64,000 nt of DNA from assembly GCA_907165065.1 (NCBI GenBank), contig OU015541.1, positions 7,760,501 through 7,824,500 of the forward strand. The letters run 5' to 3'. Under the pieces are notes generated by a model that did no database searches, had not been told where the DNA came from, and saw only the letters and a program-made list of their open reading frames with translations. The position numbers and the translations under genes are program-made. Positions within the stretch are counted from its first letter, which is position 1; every line of letters starts with the position of its first letter. The DNA comes from Caprimulgus europaeus (lineage: Eukaryota > Chordata > Aves > Caprimulgiformes > Caprimulgidae). Positions 1-14,700 of this stretch are shown here, in pieces.

Positions 1-3000
1 GTAGCAGTCGCTGTTGCAAACTCCTGAGCAAACTGAGTTTGGGGAACCTCATTGTAACAGAGATAAGAAATCCAATGGCTCCCCTGAATTACTGGATTGT
101 AATTTTCAGTTAGGTTCTCCAAATCTGCATATGAAGGTGAACTCAGATTTTAGGGTTCAACTAATTTGTTTAGGCACTGTAAACAATTGGATCTCAGAGT
201 TTTATGTCTGATTATACCTCTTGTACCTCTGAGCTTTATGTCTTGTTATACAGACAAAACAGGCACCTGCAGAAACATGAGCCTGCCTGCATCTGGCTGA
301 AAACAACACAGCTCAAATTTAACCACACCTGCTCTATTTAAAATCAGTGGAAAATAGTTATTACATTGACACAGAGATAGCCTCTATTGTGTTATATAAA
401 GATATCATAGAATGACACAGCGATCTTTTGTTATTCATGGTATCACCAAGCCTAATGAATGGCTTCAATCTTGGATTTAAGTAGGGGCACCTTATTATCA
501 AGTATTGACCAGGATATAATCATTGATAACCTTCTCTGGCCACCTGCCTTCCTTCATGGCCTCTGGTATGTCCTGATTGAACCTTAGCTTGCCCGACTGT
601 ATCCAAGATTCTTACTCTAGATCTTCTGCCTTGCTAACCCAGTGGGATTAAGTACAATGAAGGCAAGAACTGAACTTCCTCTATATGCACCATACATGCT
701 TCTTGCTTTATATTGTGGCCAGTTGGACATAAGCAGATGCAGTGGAAAGCTTTAGTCTGTCACTTCACTGTTGTCTTGGAAGAACTTTATAAAGGTTTAA
801 AATACAATGCTATGAAATCATAGGAATAGAGACAGCAAAGAATGGGAGAGTCTAAGGAATAGGTCTGTTGGAACAGGCACAGGGACCCTATTCCCGCATT
901 TCAGCTCATCCAGACAAGACACAGAAGCTTGTAACTCGTTAGGACGGTGCTGAACACACAAATGGCCACACATGCAGCTAGGGCTGCCTTAAGTATATTG
1001 ACACAGAGCTAGTACTGCAGTATTCATCACAGGATTGAAAATACGTATGTGTAGTCCCTGCTACTTCCACCTCTCACCCTCCCAGCTAAGGGTGTTTGTG
1101 CTGGAAGGCTGTGGTACTACCCACTTCCAGTAGAGCTAGAAGAATCTGACCCACAAAACTTAATACATTCTGCTTTGTTTCTGGAGGCTTCAAAACTGGA
1201 TGTATGGACAAGGGCTACGAAATCTTAGAAACAGCATTTGTGTGGAACTCATCACACACTCTTTTCCTGAGTGATATATGAGATTTATAAGGTGTTAAAG
1301 GGAATTTAATCTCTTTAGGTGCCCTCACTGCATCACTTTCAAGTAGGGCATGCAAAGATGATGGGGATGGTGAAAGAGAGCTCCAAATCTTTCATAACCT
1401 CAGTATTACTTCATGTCTTTCTTGCCAGTAAACCTACCTAATTTGTGAAAATCCAGCAGGGATTACATCCTTTGTGGCAGAGGCATTATGCATGTATTCT
1501 TATATTTGCCATTGTTAAACATAGTGTTGGAGCCAGAGAATGATCACATACACTGTATGTGAACCCAGGTTTAGTTTTGATATCCCCAGTTTTCTGGAAA
1601 CAGTAGGTAGGAGTCACAGAAGCAATTCTATTCTCATGCCTGCAGGGTGTTAACCAAAGGTCTCCATTTGGACCCTTGACTTCTTATTCCAGTTTGTTTC
1701 CCTGTTATCATACCCTCCACTAATTCAAACTGAATCTTCCCTAACAAAACGGCCCTTTCTCATCAAGATTAAAAGCAGACTACTTTAAGTAACTTAGAAT
1801 ACAAAAGTGCAATGAAATATCAGCCTGGGTGATGTTACGAGAAGGAAGTGTACAGTATTCTTTATGTGCTTTTAGCTGTTCTACCCTACCCTGCAACATG
1901 TGCACCCACTCTTGTAACCTTTACTGCTGTGCAAAGATGATCTGTCATTTCTACAAAAAATATATATATTTATACTGAGGCAGCTTTGAATCCTTACTGC
2001 CCTCTAGAGAAATTCTGCTAGAAAAGCTCAAACTAACAGAGTCAGCAAAAAATAATTGCAGTCCTAATCTTAACGACACCAGCTGCGTGCACTGTCGGTG
2101 ACAAGATCTGTAGGAACTGAAATGCACTTAAAGGACCCTTTTTCTTGAGCCTCTCACTATCACTGGGAGTTGAGGCCCAACTCAAACACACTTATCCCAT
2201 TCACTGCACAGGAAAGCTCAGCGAAAACTGAGCTTCCATTACCTGTGGGTTTAAGCGAAAAAGAAACAAAAACATTTTTTGTAAAGAAATTACAAGTGCA
2301 AAGGCTGCCTTATATTCACATCGCCAGCATGTGTTGCTTAAATTATTTAAATTACACATTTGTAACTATGTACATTGACTTTGTCATTCTCACACTTTTG
2401 TGTCATATTGAAGATGCAAGTGAGATGATGGTGGATGGAACCAGCTGTGACTGGGTGTGAAGGCCTGGACTCGAGCAGCAAGGCTGCACAGGGCTGGAGC
2501 TAGTCCTCTTGGAAGAGGCTGACCTCCTGTGTGTGCAAGGGAGCTCTTAGAGGTATAACTGACCACCTGAGTGGTTAACTGCTGCAACTCCAAGAGTATT
2601 TTTTGACAAGATGTATTTGTATAATTCTGTAAAATCAAAGTATCAGAAGACATGGCAAAAAGTATGTGTTTTACAATGCCATGGGGATCTTCATTCACGT
2701 GGTTGGGCCAACACAGAGAAAGCAGCAATTGTAATGTTAGCAATGAATGATAGCACAGTGCAGCTAAGAATACATTCAGCTAACTGAGATCCTATTTTTA
2801 TACTGACAAAAAAGAGAAAAAAAATTAAAATGTGCGTCTGTGTATTTTTTTTTTCCAAAACAGCTGAATCCTACTATCCTGCAGAATCTTATTCATTTAA
2901 CGGGCTGTCAGCGCAAGTTCCTTTACATAGCTCTGCCTTTTCATGCCTAATGGGGTTTGCCCTGAACCAGACAAAGCCTATTAAACATGGCAGAGAAACA

Positions 3001-3814
3001 GATGATCGGAGAGGCTCCTGGAAGCAGTGTTGGCTGCCCTCTAATGGCATGTGTGCCATGAGCACACACCTGAGCTCCCCGGGGACTCTGGCGAGGATGC
3101 CAGCAGACGTCTTGTCCCAGGGCGCCTCGCACACCCTGCGAGAGAAATGCTCATACCCTGAGCAAAAATGGAAATGGGGTGTTGTATGTTCAGTTTTTCA
3201 GACCGTGAGGGCAGGACGGAGGCAGCAAGCACAGCCCAAAAGCACCGTCAGCACAGAGGGGAAGATGTACGGTCGATGAAGCCACCGAACTGAAGGGCTG
3301 GCTTACTTGGGGACAAAAATGTGTTCAGGGTGTGAGTACCAAGCGCTGTGCCTTGCAGATATCTGTCAACCAAAAAGTAGGAATACTGAATAGCATCAGC
3401 GTTTCATTTCTTTTGATTCTAGGGGGGAAAGTCAAAAGATTTATGGGTTCAGATTGAGTTAGAACTCCTAATTCTGAATGCGTGCTGAGTCAGAATTTTA
3501 TAACTATTTATTTGAGTGTGTGCAGATATCAGAGGACATAAGAATAAGCTGGGCGCTTAATCTGCAAGTCTACTGAATAATTGTAAAGCTGTATATATAG
3601 AAGAAAATAACCTTCTAAGCCTGAGACTGCAAAGTTAGAATTGTCTCACAAAGACAAAAAAATAGCAATTATTATTATTATTGTTTCATTACAACAGTAG
3701 TAAGGGATTCAGTGCACCCCTCTACAGCCAGATTATTTTATATTCTAAATAAATAAAGGCTGAAAAGGAAATTAAGGTCTTAGTAATGAATTATTCTGCC
3801 CAGTCTCTAAGCAG
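1..3814. other. Intergenic, no gene seen
   Basis: AT-rich non-coding DNA. Open frames here are short and have no family resemblance. A GC-richer patch at about 2,880-3,290 contains several CpG and one CTCF-like core (annotated separately). An (ATT)n microsatellite lies at about 3,668-3,682. Confidence 0.7.
3034..3048 (-). promoter_or_regulatory. Possible CTCF-binding core
   Basis: The + strand reads ctgccctctaatggc, which resembles the reverse complement of the CTCF core (in outline TGCCCCCTAGTGGC) with about two mismatches. It sits in a locally CpG-containing patch of the desert. A motif match by eye only. Confidence 0.25.
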
Positions 3815-3890
3815 CTCAGGAACAGTGCTTCAAACTGAACCCAGATCTTTTGAATCTCAGACTCTTACCTCATTCCCTGAACCTTTTATG
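3815..3890 (-). repeat. Possible MIR fossil, minus orientation
   Basis: The stretch aactgaacccagatctttt and then ctcagactcttacctcattc resembles the inverted 5' part of MIR (gaacccaggtct, gactcc, gctcttaacc). Short and diverged. Confidence 0.35.
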
Positions 3891-6800
3891 TCCTTTTATG
3901 TTCTCTGTTACTTATAACATTTTGCTCACCATATTGTTTAAAGTCTCTACTTAAATCAGAGAGTAAAGAAACAGCAGAAATTTTATTCACTTCCAGAAAA
4001 TGTTATTAAAACTTTTCTGAAAGTTGAAAAATGTTCTGCTCAGTTTGAAGCAAAGTTGCAGTTAGAGTGTTACTTTGTCTGAACCATATCTTATTCTATA
4101 AATTTATTTATTGTCATTTCTATTGTTTCTTTCTCCTCTTCTTTGTTGAGTAACCTGGAGGTCTGCAAAGGATGATTTGAGGCTTTGAGCTAACAGACAG
4201 TTTTAGTTATTTTGACATTTTTATTTATTTTTCCAGTATGTTTACTCTGAAGTTACTCCCTGAATCCATCTTTCTGATCTTGTTATCACTGCTTAAAAAT
4301 AGTTCTAAAGATCCCATACATGTTTTCCCCAGGGCATTGATGACCTGCGGGTAAGTATTGATACAGAGATCAAATAAATTATAGTTCAGAAAGCAAAATT
4401 ACCATCCCAAAAGAGTGGTCTGCTTGTATCAATTTAGTAAGCTGAGATTTAAGATATTCTCCAGGGCAACTCATCTGCACATGCATGAATTTCAGTGTTG
4501 CCTATGGGAATGGACCAGCACTACCTGCTTCCACCTATGAAGGAAGTCCATATTTCGGGGAGAAGGACACAATCCCTCTGTGTCTTCATCACTGGAAATG
4601 ACAGAAATGTGTTCCCAAACATTGATTTTTTTTTTTCAAATTATTCACAATTATTCACCAGCGTGTTGGCCAGTGCAAGGATGGGAAGGGGAATGATAAG
4701 AGTTGGTGGTTGCTGTTGAAATAAATGTGATGAGGGAGTATTTCCTCCCTCCTGCCTATCCCACCAGCGTGTGCTCATGGACAGTGTTATCTGCAACTAA
4801 CTTAGCACTGTGGTCTCCTGCATCCATTAGCACACCTCTTAGCCTGCTGAGAGGCAGTAACAGCCCCAGATTTCTGCTTGACCTGGCAACAAAATCAGAA
4901 ACCTTTTTTTTTTCTTTTCTGAACCTGAGAAAGTGGCTGTTTGACAGTGTCTCCTTTCTTCTCACAAAGTCCAGAGAGGGCAGCGAGCCTTACGAAGGAG
5001 AGGTGCAAGGAGTGAATGGACAGCAGTTGCCCCTCACTGCAATGTAACCAAAGCAAAGGTCTGATACTTTCTGTGCTGGAAGAAATACTCCAAATATTCT
5101 GATTTCTATTCAGTTTTCCTCTCTCTGTATTTGCTCCATGCAAGGAGAACCTACGACAGATGCATTTTAACAAGCAACCATCATGGCAGCATTTGAATTC
5201 GCATCTTTGTTGCTGGTGAGTGTCATACCTACCATTGGGTCTGAGGTTTATGTTGCTTTTGACCAGAAAATCTCTTTGGAATTCAAGAAATCTCAATAGG
5301 GGAAACAGCAGTCTGGTAACTTGTTGGCAAATCAGTTAACTTTTCTGTGGCAGTTCTCACTGATCTTCAAACAGCAGGGTACTCTTCCATTGTTTTCCCA
5401 GCATAACTGAATTTCTGATAAATCTCATCCCTGGCCTGTTTCAAACAGATGTTTGCATTTATGTCAGATATGAACTAAATTGGATACTTTGGGGTGGAGT
5501 CCAACACTGGCAAATTTTCTTCATGACAGTTGTCAGTTGCATTATTCAAAACAGCTTAATACTGTATGACTTCTTGCACAAAAATGTAACATGCTGATAA
5601 AATCCATTCCCTTTTTTCTGTTTCTTTGTCTTTCTCCATTATCATAATTCTGTCCTCTAGGTTTTTCCTCTGCTGAGCTTTCAGAGACCTTCCTAATCAA
5701 CATTAGACACAGTGGGAAAATGGGTGGCACCAGCTTGGGTAAAAGGCTGTACTGTAATTTGAGGGGCTCTATAATCATCTACACGAGTGACGGCACAACC
5801 CAAGCAGCAAATACAGCTCACTCACTCTGGGGAAAAACTATTTGATTTTAGATATAAATGTATTTATATTTATGTGCATATGCTTGTATGCATCAAATAT
5901 TAATTTCTTTTATTCTAATTTTCTCTCATTTGCATCTGTCCCTGTGCCTCATCATTCTGGGGCTGGGCTGGCTTTGCACAAGCACTGCCTTTGAGGTGGC
6001 ACAGAATAGCATCATCCCAGGGAAGAAAGTGTGTCTCCAAAAGTCCCAGTTCTCACTCTGTTCCTCCTCCCTGTCACAGGACAAATGGATGGGGCTGGTG
6101 TGACTCTGTCACCCCATGTGCCATCCAGTCAGCGCTGTCAATGACTTGGGTAGATGTTTCCAGGTGCAGAGGACTCAGCCTCCAGTGAAGACGCCTCCCT
6201 GCACGTGCCAGGCTGGACCGTCATGCCAAGGGGTGTTGCAGGCATGCACAAGGATGTGTCTTGCAAGAACCTCATGCGGGTGGGAGCAAACCTGGGAGCA
6301 CACCCTGATCCAGGCAAGGATCCAAGACTATGGTCCCATAGAGGTGCTGTCCAAGCCCAGACATTAGATGTGACACAAACTACCTCAGATTACTAGCCCC
6401 TATAATTTGTAATTGTTATAACAAATCTCATTCCTTTTGATCTGTATATGAGGTCCTTTTTGTCTTTAACAGTGGGAAAAATCACCTTGCCTGCCTCAAT
6501 GCTATACTGAGAGCCACCAGGTTAATTCCATGCTATATGCATGGATAAAAAGGAGGCTAAGAAGAAAGAGGAGGTCATGCAGCTGAGAAGCTCTGCTTTA
6601 AACACTTTATGGGAAATTGTAAAACTTCTAAACAATTTAATAGATTAACTTCCCCTTTCAGTGGCATCAGTAAAACTGAATTATCATCCTCACTTTTAAC
6701 TGATGCCTAGACCCAATACTCATCCATCAGGGATCATTTAGTGATAAAGCAATCAATCCTGCCATGGTGCAGAGGGGACAAACTATGCAAGATACCATCA

Positions 6801-8230
6801 CCAAATATCCTTTCCACCCCAAAGCATTCTGTGAGTCTTTGTCAATGAAAGTGCATTTGTCTCGTCTTATCTGCTGCAGTATACGTGGAATACAAAGAAA
6901 GACAGTAAAATATGCATTTGATGTACATGTGCAGATGTCAGACACACCAACCCAAGGAGGACTGCCTTTTTTCCAGGAACCAAACACAGCACCTGATAAC
7001 CAACAACTGCACCACCACCACCACCTCAGGTACCAAATTAATAGCAATGAAAGAAAACTTGAAGCTGTCTTAAAATAATGCTGCAATGTGTGAAGGATTT
7101 GAAAGAATAATGAGAGATAATGTTGAATAAATGTGTTTCTGCCTTATTCTTGTTTTACGAAATCTTCTGTGACTTAAGCCAGAATCTCTAAAATATCAGT
7201 CACCATTTCATCATCAGAGCATGGAAAATATACTTCCCTTTTTTGACTCCTCTCCAGTAATTGTTATGGTTTTGATGTTTGCCTTTCTAATATGTTAAAG
7301 ATTTATGTATGTATCAAGAAGACTACAGATCAAAAAGAATCAGAAAAAGTTACAAAACTTTCTATGATTACTTTAATCAGCAATTGGATTTTATTAAGGT
7401 ATGTAAAATGTGTACAATTATCATTTGAAAAAATAACTTTTAAAAAATTTTTTACTCAAAATATTCCCACTTTAGGTAAAAAATTGTCCATTTCCATTAT
7501 AAAACATGTAGATTTTTAGTAATAGGAAATAATGTTTGAATTAAACATATAACTTATTTACTGAGAGAGAAATGTTTTATTTTCCTGCTAACTGTAATAA
7601 CATTTCTATATTATTTGACCACAAGGCAAAAAAAAAAAACTTAAGTTTATTTTTCAGACCACACTCCTTGGCCATTTTGTGAACGATAATGTGGCTACTG
7701 GAGCAAAAGGAAACCTTTCCCTGCTGCTGCCTAGGAGTTGAGATTTTCATCAACAAACAGGTTCAGGCTAAATTTAGAGGTTCAGCATAGCAGTTCTTCA
7801 AAGGCTTTGTAGTTGTTCAGCTCCAATTAAAAGTCAATTGAATTGGACACTTAATTCCCATTTGTGCCTATGAAAATCTCTCTTCTATAATGTACTGTGT
7901 TAGATTTCTAGGCTGAAAAAGCAGGTGCACAGAAATGTATAAAGATTGCAATGCATGTATTTATTTTGATGAGTAAGGAAAATAACAGCTATTATATCAA
8001 ATGCTTGGTATTTACAATATTTAATGAAGAGTTTCTCCAGAGAACTACAAAAACAACCAGATAATAACGAATTAAGATTTTAATATCTATATTTATGTAT
8101 GTGATCTATCACCCAAGAAGTCTTATGATTTTTATGTCCAGAAATCCTGTTTCATATTGTGTGCCAACGGAAGCAGTAAGCAGCTGATGGAGGGCAGGCA
8201 GTACGGTACAGACCCGCTGGTGGCACAGAA
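3891..8230. other. Intergenic, no gene seen
   Basis: AT-rich non-coding DNA. The longest open frames (about 110-130 codons, near 4,703-5,296 and 6,727-7,086) overlap each other on opposite strands and resemble no family. A short (CAC)n run lies at about 7,011-7,025. Nothing else recognised. Confidence 0.65.
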
Positions 8231-8437
8231 GTGAATATCTTTTTAAGGGAATTAACAGGAGCAGCAACTGTAGTGGGGCTCAGAAGTGATGACAATAGAA
8301 AATTCTTCAGGGAAGACAGTCTGACTCTGCAAAAAGTTACTGACATATGTAGGACAGTAGAAACAGCCCAAGAGCAAATACAAATCCTGTCTGAAGATCA
8401 TGTGGAGAAAGGTATCAGAAGGAATTACAGGAGATGA
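8231..8437 (+). pseudogene. Degraded Ty3/gypsy-type retrotransposon gag fragment
   Basis: The + frame from about 8240 encodes a peptide with VVGLRSDDNRKFFRE, then DSLTLQKVTDICRTVE and AQEQIQ. This is the shape of the C-terminal capsid region of Ty3/gypsy gag proteins: an (R)DRIVVGLRD-type stretch, a basic segment with K-x-L-R-E, and LTLQKAIDICRAxE. The frame is broken on both sides, there is no ATG near its start, and no zinc knuckle, protease or polymerase is seen nearby, so it is an old fragment. Recognised by eye from the family pattern. A domesticated gene is unlikely because the frame is only about 68 codons. Confidence 0.55.
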
Positions 8438-11400
8438 AAATGCAAAGGTAAAATGTGAGGTCGAATTGTATGCAGAGAAAACCGACACATCGCAAAAATC
8501 TGGTCAGGAAGAAGCCAACAGTTTCAGAATTAGAGGAGACACTGGAAGGGTCAAAAACTGATATTCAGTTTCAAATATTTTATATTTATATGTGAGTCAG
8601 GTTTGTGACCAGACCAAAACCCACACTGGAGGATTTTGATTTTGAAATAGATTCACAAGTGGAAGGATTTATTTCTTGCTTTTGATTTGGATGTGAGTGA
8701 AAGCTCCCAGCAGCAGCCCCTCCCTGCAAGCTTCTGTCATTTAGGGCTGAGATACTGTCAGAAATGTTCTCGAACTTTCAGTTTCCCTGACTAGTGTTAA
8801 GCAGACCAAGCTGCCAGTTTGTGCACCCAAAGCAGATTACAGCAATCCTAACACAGACTTCAGGCTTGTAAATCAGTTCAAGTATCTGGTGACCGCTCTA
8901 CTACTCTCACCATCCACAGCAGAGTAGATTTGGTGTTAAATACCACGTCCATGTAAGAGCTGCCGATAGGAAGCAACTCACTAGGAGAGCTGTAGCTCCC
9001 TCCATCCTGCCTTAGGTCATGCAAATTTTCTGAAGGTTATTTCTTCAGTGGTTTTGAGTGATTTTATTGAACCTGCGGATAAACTGTCTTTAAAGAGACT
9101 GTCTGGGCTCTGAGAAGAGAACAGTAATTATAAGGAAAATGAATTGCATCCTTGAGGTGTGATCCTGTTGAGCATCATTTGGTCAGCAGCAGTTTCAGAT
9201 GCTAACAGCATGAACAAGAAGTCAGCCCCACTGGCTGAAGAATTATTCCTGCAAGCTTGAAGTCTAGTTTTACCCAGGCAGTGTTAAGCAATAAAAAGCT
9301 CCTACTATCAGCATGCTGATCGCTCATTTTATAGAGGACACTAACCAGCACTTCTCTGTAGAGCAAATACAAGAAGCATTTCTTAATTCTGCTAACCAGT
9401 CACTGGCTGACTTGGATTTCAGCCAAGAGTTTGTAAACAATGTAAAGCAAGCTGAAGAAACAGAAACTTGCCCAGTAACATAAAATATGGCATATATGCA
9501 CACGTTCTTTGCATGGAGAAACAGGAAGGCACAGAACGATAAGCAAATAAGTGAAAACCTCACAATTAACACAAACATGGCAAAGAGAAGCATGCTGAGA
9601 CATGGGAAATTATTTCTCCGTTACATCAGACAAGAACTGAAAGTTTCACCATCTTCCTTGGTCGTAGGTATTCAGTACCTGGGTGCAGCCTGGACACTCA
9701 CCCATGGCAAATGAAACGGAGTTCTGGGGCCTGTGGAGCTCAGGGCCTGTCCCCATTGTGCAGGGGACGGCACTTTACCCAAAAAGAGTGAGGCAGGAGG
9801 AACGTGAAGAGAAGATACAGAGCCTCCTGCAGCTCCTGGGCTTGTTCCAGCTCTGCACTGCCAAAGGCAGACCCATCTGCCAAACACCCAGTTTATACCC
9901 AGCTTCTTGTAACTGCTGTGGTCACCAAAGTATGAGCGGTATCTATATGCATAGGCTGTCATAAAATCTTATTCCAATACATCTTTCTCCAGGCATCTTG
10001 TTTCTTAAACAGTTCCCCTGGCCCTGCAGAAGCCTTCCCAAGTTCGACTTTTCAATATTTTTAAGAGTATTAGAAGTGACTTCTTGCCTCTGTGCATACA
10101 AATGATTGTAACTATTCCTGTTTATCACTGTGACAGATATGTGCACTAATTAGATATTCTTTTATACATCCAACCAAATCCCAACTCTTGAAAATCAGAG
10201 CCTCTGCTAAGCTCCTCAAAATGGCTTCTTCCTCTTGGAGAATGCTTTCAAAGCATGCTGTAGCCTACCACGAGGAAATGGTGATGCTAAGGGTGCAAAC
10301 GAGTTAATGTTGATCAAGAGAGTCACAATAAAACAAGCTTTTGAAGTGTAATGATTTCTAAATATAAAGGGAGGCTGAAGATTGTGTTTTTACAGCTAAG
10401 CAAATGAAACAGCGGGCAGAAGGCAACACGTCGGTGTCTTCCACACTAACAATCTTTGCGCTGTGTTACGAGAGCTGAAAAGGTCCGAGGGCTGCCCATG
10501 TAGCTTGATGCCTACGACTTTGGCTCCTCAGGACAGGGGCAGGACCTCAAGGGTGGAACACACAGCAGATACTGCACCGCTGGCAGGGAGCGTGTCCCCC
10601 TCCCCTGTGCTTGTGGGGCAGCTGCAGCCTGTATTGCCCCCACACACTCTCGCAGCAGAAGCCAAGAATTATGAGAATGACTGAAGACCTTCCAGGAGAA
10701 ATACTAGACTGGTCTTCCTCTCTGCCATGCCAGTTTGTGCAGCTGGGACTTGATGTGTTCCACAAGGAAACAATGGAGTGATCTTCACCAGGTGCTCCAG
10801 CCCCTCAAAGGGTTGAAGGTCCTGCCATAACAACCTGCAAGGTGCTCTCATTCCTCAGGTAGCCCTGGGAACTGATCAGGTTCAACAAATACTAATAGAT
10901 GTAAAACTTATGTGCAAATTTTCAAAACACCTCAGGGCCAGTTTCTGTACGTTTATTACTCACAATGAACTCAAGATTTCCATAAGCACTTTGATTCTAT
11001 TTAATTAAATAAGTAAGAGCCAGCTTTTTCAAAGTGCTTCACAGATCCCACCCCACTGTGATACCATGGCTGAGTTCTTCTGGGAATCTTCCTGCAAGGG
11101 CGTGCATTGAGTACTTGGAAAATCTAGCTCATTCAGATCTGGCAGGCTGATTTTGAAATAATGTCTGGAAATCCACTTGCAACATTTGTAATAATTATCC
11201 ATTTGCATATACAAAAGCTGACTTCTGGCATGAATAAAATTTTCTTATACCTTTCCTTTGAAAATCTAATCCAGACTGTCTAGACAAGTCGAAAGTCTCA
11301 TTTGTGCTTAATATTTTATAATTTATTGTTTTGCTTTCCTTTCTGATTAATTTGGAAACATCCCTTAGCAAAGATGTAGTGATGGGAGGATGTAGTTTTA

Positions 11401-11695
11401 TAGGCTACTCATATAATCCCGCTGCTCTGGTCGTACATACCCTTGAAGTTTGCTCTAAAGCTTACAGACATAAACCCAGCCTCATAAATCTAATTCTACC
11501 TACTGGCATGCACTTTCAGACATCCACAGTTCATCCAAACACATACTTTTTATTTCTTTCTATACTTTTTTTTTCAATAGTAGCATTGTAAACGTTTAAG
11601 CAGGTGAACACTGTAGAGCTAAAAGAAATTTAAACGTGCCATGTATTTGCTAAGCAAAGATACCATGGCAAAACACTGAGATACCTTTTAAAGGG

Positions 11696-11724
11696 TCTCC
11701 CTCTCTCTTTCTCTCTCTCTTTCT
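11696..11724. repeat. (CT)n pyrimidine microsatellite
   Basis: Interrupted CT/CTTT repeats on the + strand, about 29 bp. Confidence 0.9.
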
Positions 11725-14700
11725 TACTCAAAATACAGCTTTTACAAATATGACATCTTAAAATTAAAATGTTTGTTCTGAAAGTAATAGCCAAGATCAT
11801 GGAATATTTATGTGATCATTAATATTTGAATTTTGAATAATGCATACTTATATATTTCCACAAAAGAATGCAATGTGTGTTTTATACCAAAGTCATATTA
11901 TTTTCCCTGTAACAAGTACAGAAGCAGCTTTATTTGCATTACTCACTTGCAGGTATGTAATATCAGATTACACCGTTAATTCTCTTTGTTTCCTGGAAAT
12001 ATCTATGTCAGGCTTTTTTTACTTTGCATACATAGGAGGTCCATATTCATAACCACCTATTTTAAATGCAGGAAAGTTCTGTGCGCTTAGCTGGGAATTT
12101 TGAAACAGCTTCTCTTTTAATTCATTCTGTTTCATTTGTTACTAATTGTATCTGCTTCTCACCAAAAGTTTTGTCTCCAGGAAATCCAAGCCCCATCCCG
12201 CCCGCTCACCAGCGATGGTGTATCTGTGTGCAAGGACACCGGGCTGCATATCAAATAGCATTTCCATGCGCTGCCATTCACCATCACTCTTCAGGATGCT
12301 GATGAATGTGCTGACAGAGAAAGGCTAATTGGCAGACTGTACGGAGTCAGTTTTTGATGACACAGGAGAAATAATAGAAGACAGAGCAGGTAACAAAGAA
12401 AGTTTAGAGGGAATAATAAGAGAGATGTAGACAGAGAGCATTTCGTGCAAGGGGAGCACGCAGTCTGAAATACAGCGGGAGGGAATTGAAGAACCCAAGG
12501 AACGCACAAAAGCATGAAAGAGGGAAAAGGTAAAGGAGAGCTAACCCTGTGCTTACTGCTGTTACAACACCGGCAGAAAATGCCTCTGATCAAAAAACCA
12601 GGTTTGGGATGGCGCTTTCAAAACTGTGATCTGGTTCACTGAAATGTGTGCTTGAGGTTCATGAACCTACTAAGCAAATACGAACCCATTTTTATAGGAG
12701 TCTGGACTTGATATGTGTTTTGTATTTCAAATTGTCAGCTCGATACGCAGCAATTTCACCTGATTGTCACCTTGAAATTTAGGTGCAGATACAGTCATTA
12801 CAAATGCAAACATTCATTAAAATATTTTGCTGGACATTCATTGGCAAGAGTAATTATAGGACATGATTTATGGCTGCAAATGTGTTCATGGTTTTTTGTG
12901 AGGCTACTCGTAAAAGAGCAATTCTGAGCACATGGACACAACTTGAATGCAGCCCAGATTTTGCACTCGTTCACACTGTCTCTCACTATGAATTTCTGCA
13001 GCAGCTACTTGCAGGAGAGGTCACTGGGTCTTTGAGCACAGTCATAAAACTTAAAACCTGAAGAAGGGATTTTATGTGAAAACCACCTGAGAAAGATAAT
13101 GTGAAGTAAAACAAATCCACTAAACTGTCCACAGACAGTTCTTCTTTAATTGCAGCTGACTGGTTAATTCTGTAATTAAAAGAAAATTGTCAACCTCTAG
13201 TGCATCCTTCCATTAGAAATCTTGCATATATTTCCGAAGCTGAGTTTTGAGCCTTAGAAAATGCCTTTGAAATATTGGCTAACATAAATCACCTTTTATC
13301 CACTATTCTCAGTAAAACTGCACAAGTTGAGGATACGGACCCATGTTTCTAAATAATCTGGGTAAGTGCTTATTAGCAGCAATGTGGAGGTGGGGGTTAC
13401 AGGTTTGGCCAACTAATGGATGCAACTGACTGGAGGAGAACGTGCGTTTAAATCAGTGGAGCCTGTAGCTGAAATCTTTTGCCTTCATTTTTAAAAGAAG
13501 ACAGAGTGCTTGGCATCTTCTTTCCCAGCATAATCCCATTGAGCCAAGCAGACTGTGGCCAGACAAAGCGTCTGCATTGCTGACTGTGAGCTTCCATCAA
13601 GGATTTAGACATTTCCCTGATCTAAACTCCAGTTGTAAATAATTGCAGGTGAAATACGCACCCGTAATTATTGTTTTCCTCACACAAAAAAAAAAAATGT
13701 TGGCATTTGATCCTTTCCTTTCTCTTGTTTTTATTATAAAGCACAAACATGAAAAATGTACCATCACACTCTGTACTGTGCACAGAGACATTTTACCCTT
13801 TAAGCCTCCAAAGAAATATCAGGCCCAAGCAAATGACCTAATTACTGTGTCTCCATTCAGTGTGTCCCAGGTCAGTGTGCAGATATATGCATAAAGGCAA
13901 CAGCAGCTTTGGGAAATAATCTTCTTGATTATAAAACAGCCATATACATGTTCTCCTGTGTGTAAATACGTGCCACTCACCAAAATATAACCATGCAGTG
14001 TTGCTGACTAGGTGTCAAAATGGATGGGGGATATATGTGTGTTTAAGGAGGATTTTTGAAGCTATTTCTCTCCTAAATCACACACAACGTAAGTCAGTGG
14101 GAGTTAGCCTTTTAAGATCTGACCTTTGCATCATGCATAATGTCTTTAAGTTAGATATTTTTCTCAGTAACTTACTCCAGAGGTATCTGAATAACTCTCT
14201 GATCAACGTAACAAATTATAATCCATGCATTTACTTTTATTTTTCCAGTGTCCATAATTTGGGGCGTTATTGTTCAAAAATGTGCATTCACTACCACACT
14301 GAGGTAACGAAGAAGTCGTGTCTTTCTCCTCTTCTCTTGGCACACAGATTGTATTTCTAAAATTTCACTGTAGTAATGGCAAAAGGCTGCCGCAAAGAAT
14401 TACTTGATAAAACCTTTTGAGATTTCAGCCTACCTCGTCCCTTTGTTTCATAACTAGAAGGAGTATAATGAATGCAAAAAATTCAGTGAATAGAGCTCAG
14501 CAGGGCCTACTTTTTTCTCATGACTCCTGTGATTATAATAATTTGATTTTATAGGTGTCTATCCTAAGACCCCAGCTAGGGAGCAATCTTTACTGAGTCA
14601 TGAACTTTCACATCATTAAATCTCTCCACATTTATTTTAAACATATCAAAAGTGTCAAATAACTTTAGATCTACTAAATTGTATTTGCATTGGGTAAAAT

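Noticed and set aside
400..425. tcatagaatgacacag, reminiscent of the avian CR1 3' end
   Set aside because: Only a few matching bases, without the following CR1 sequence on either strand.
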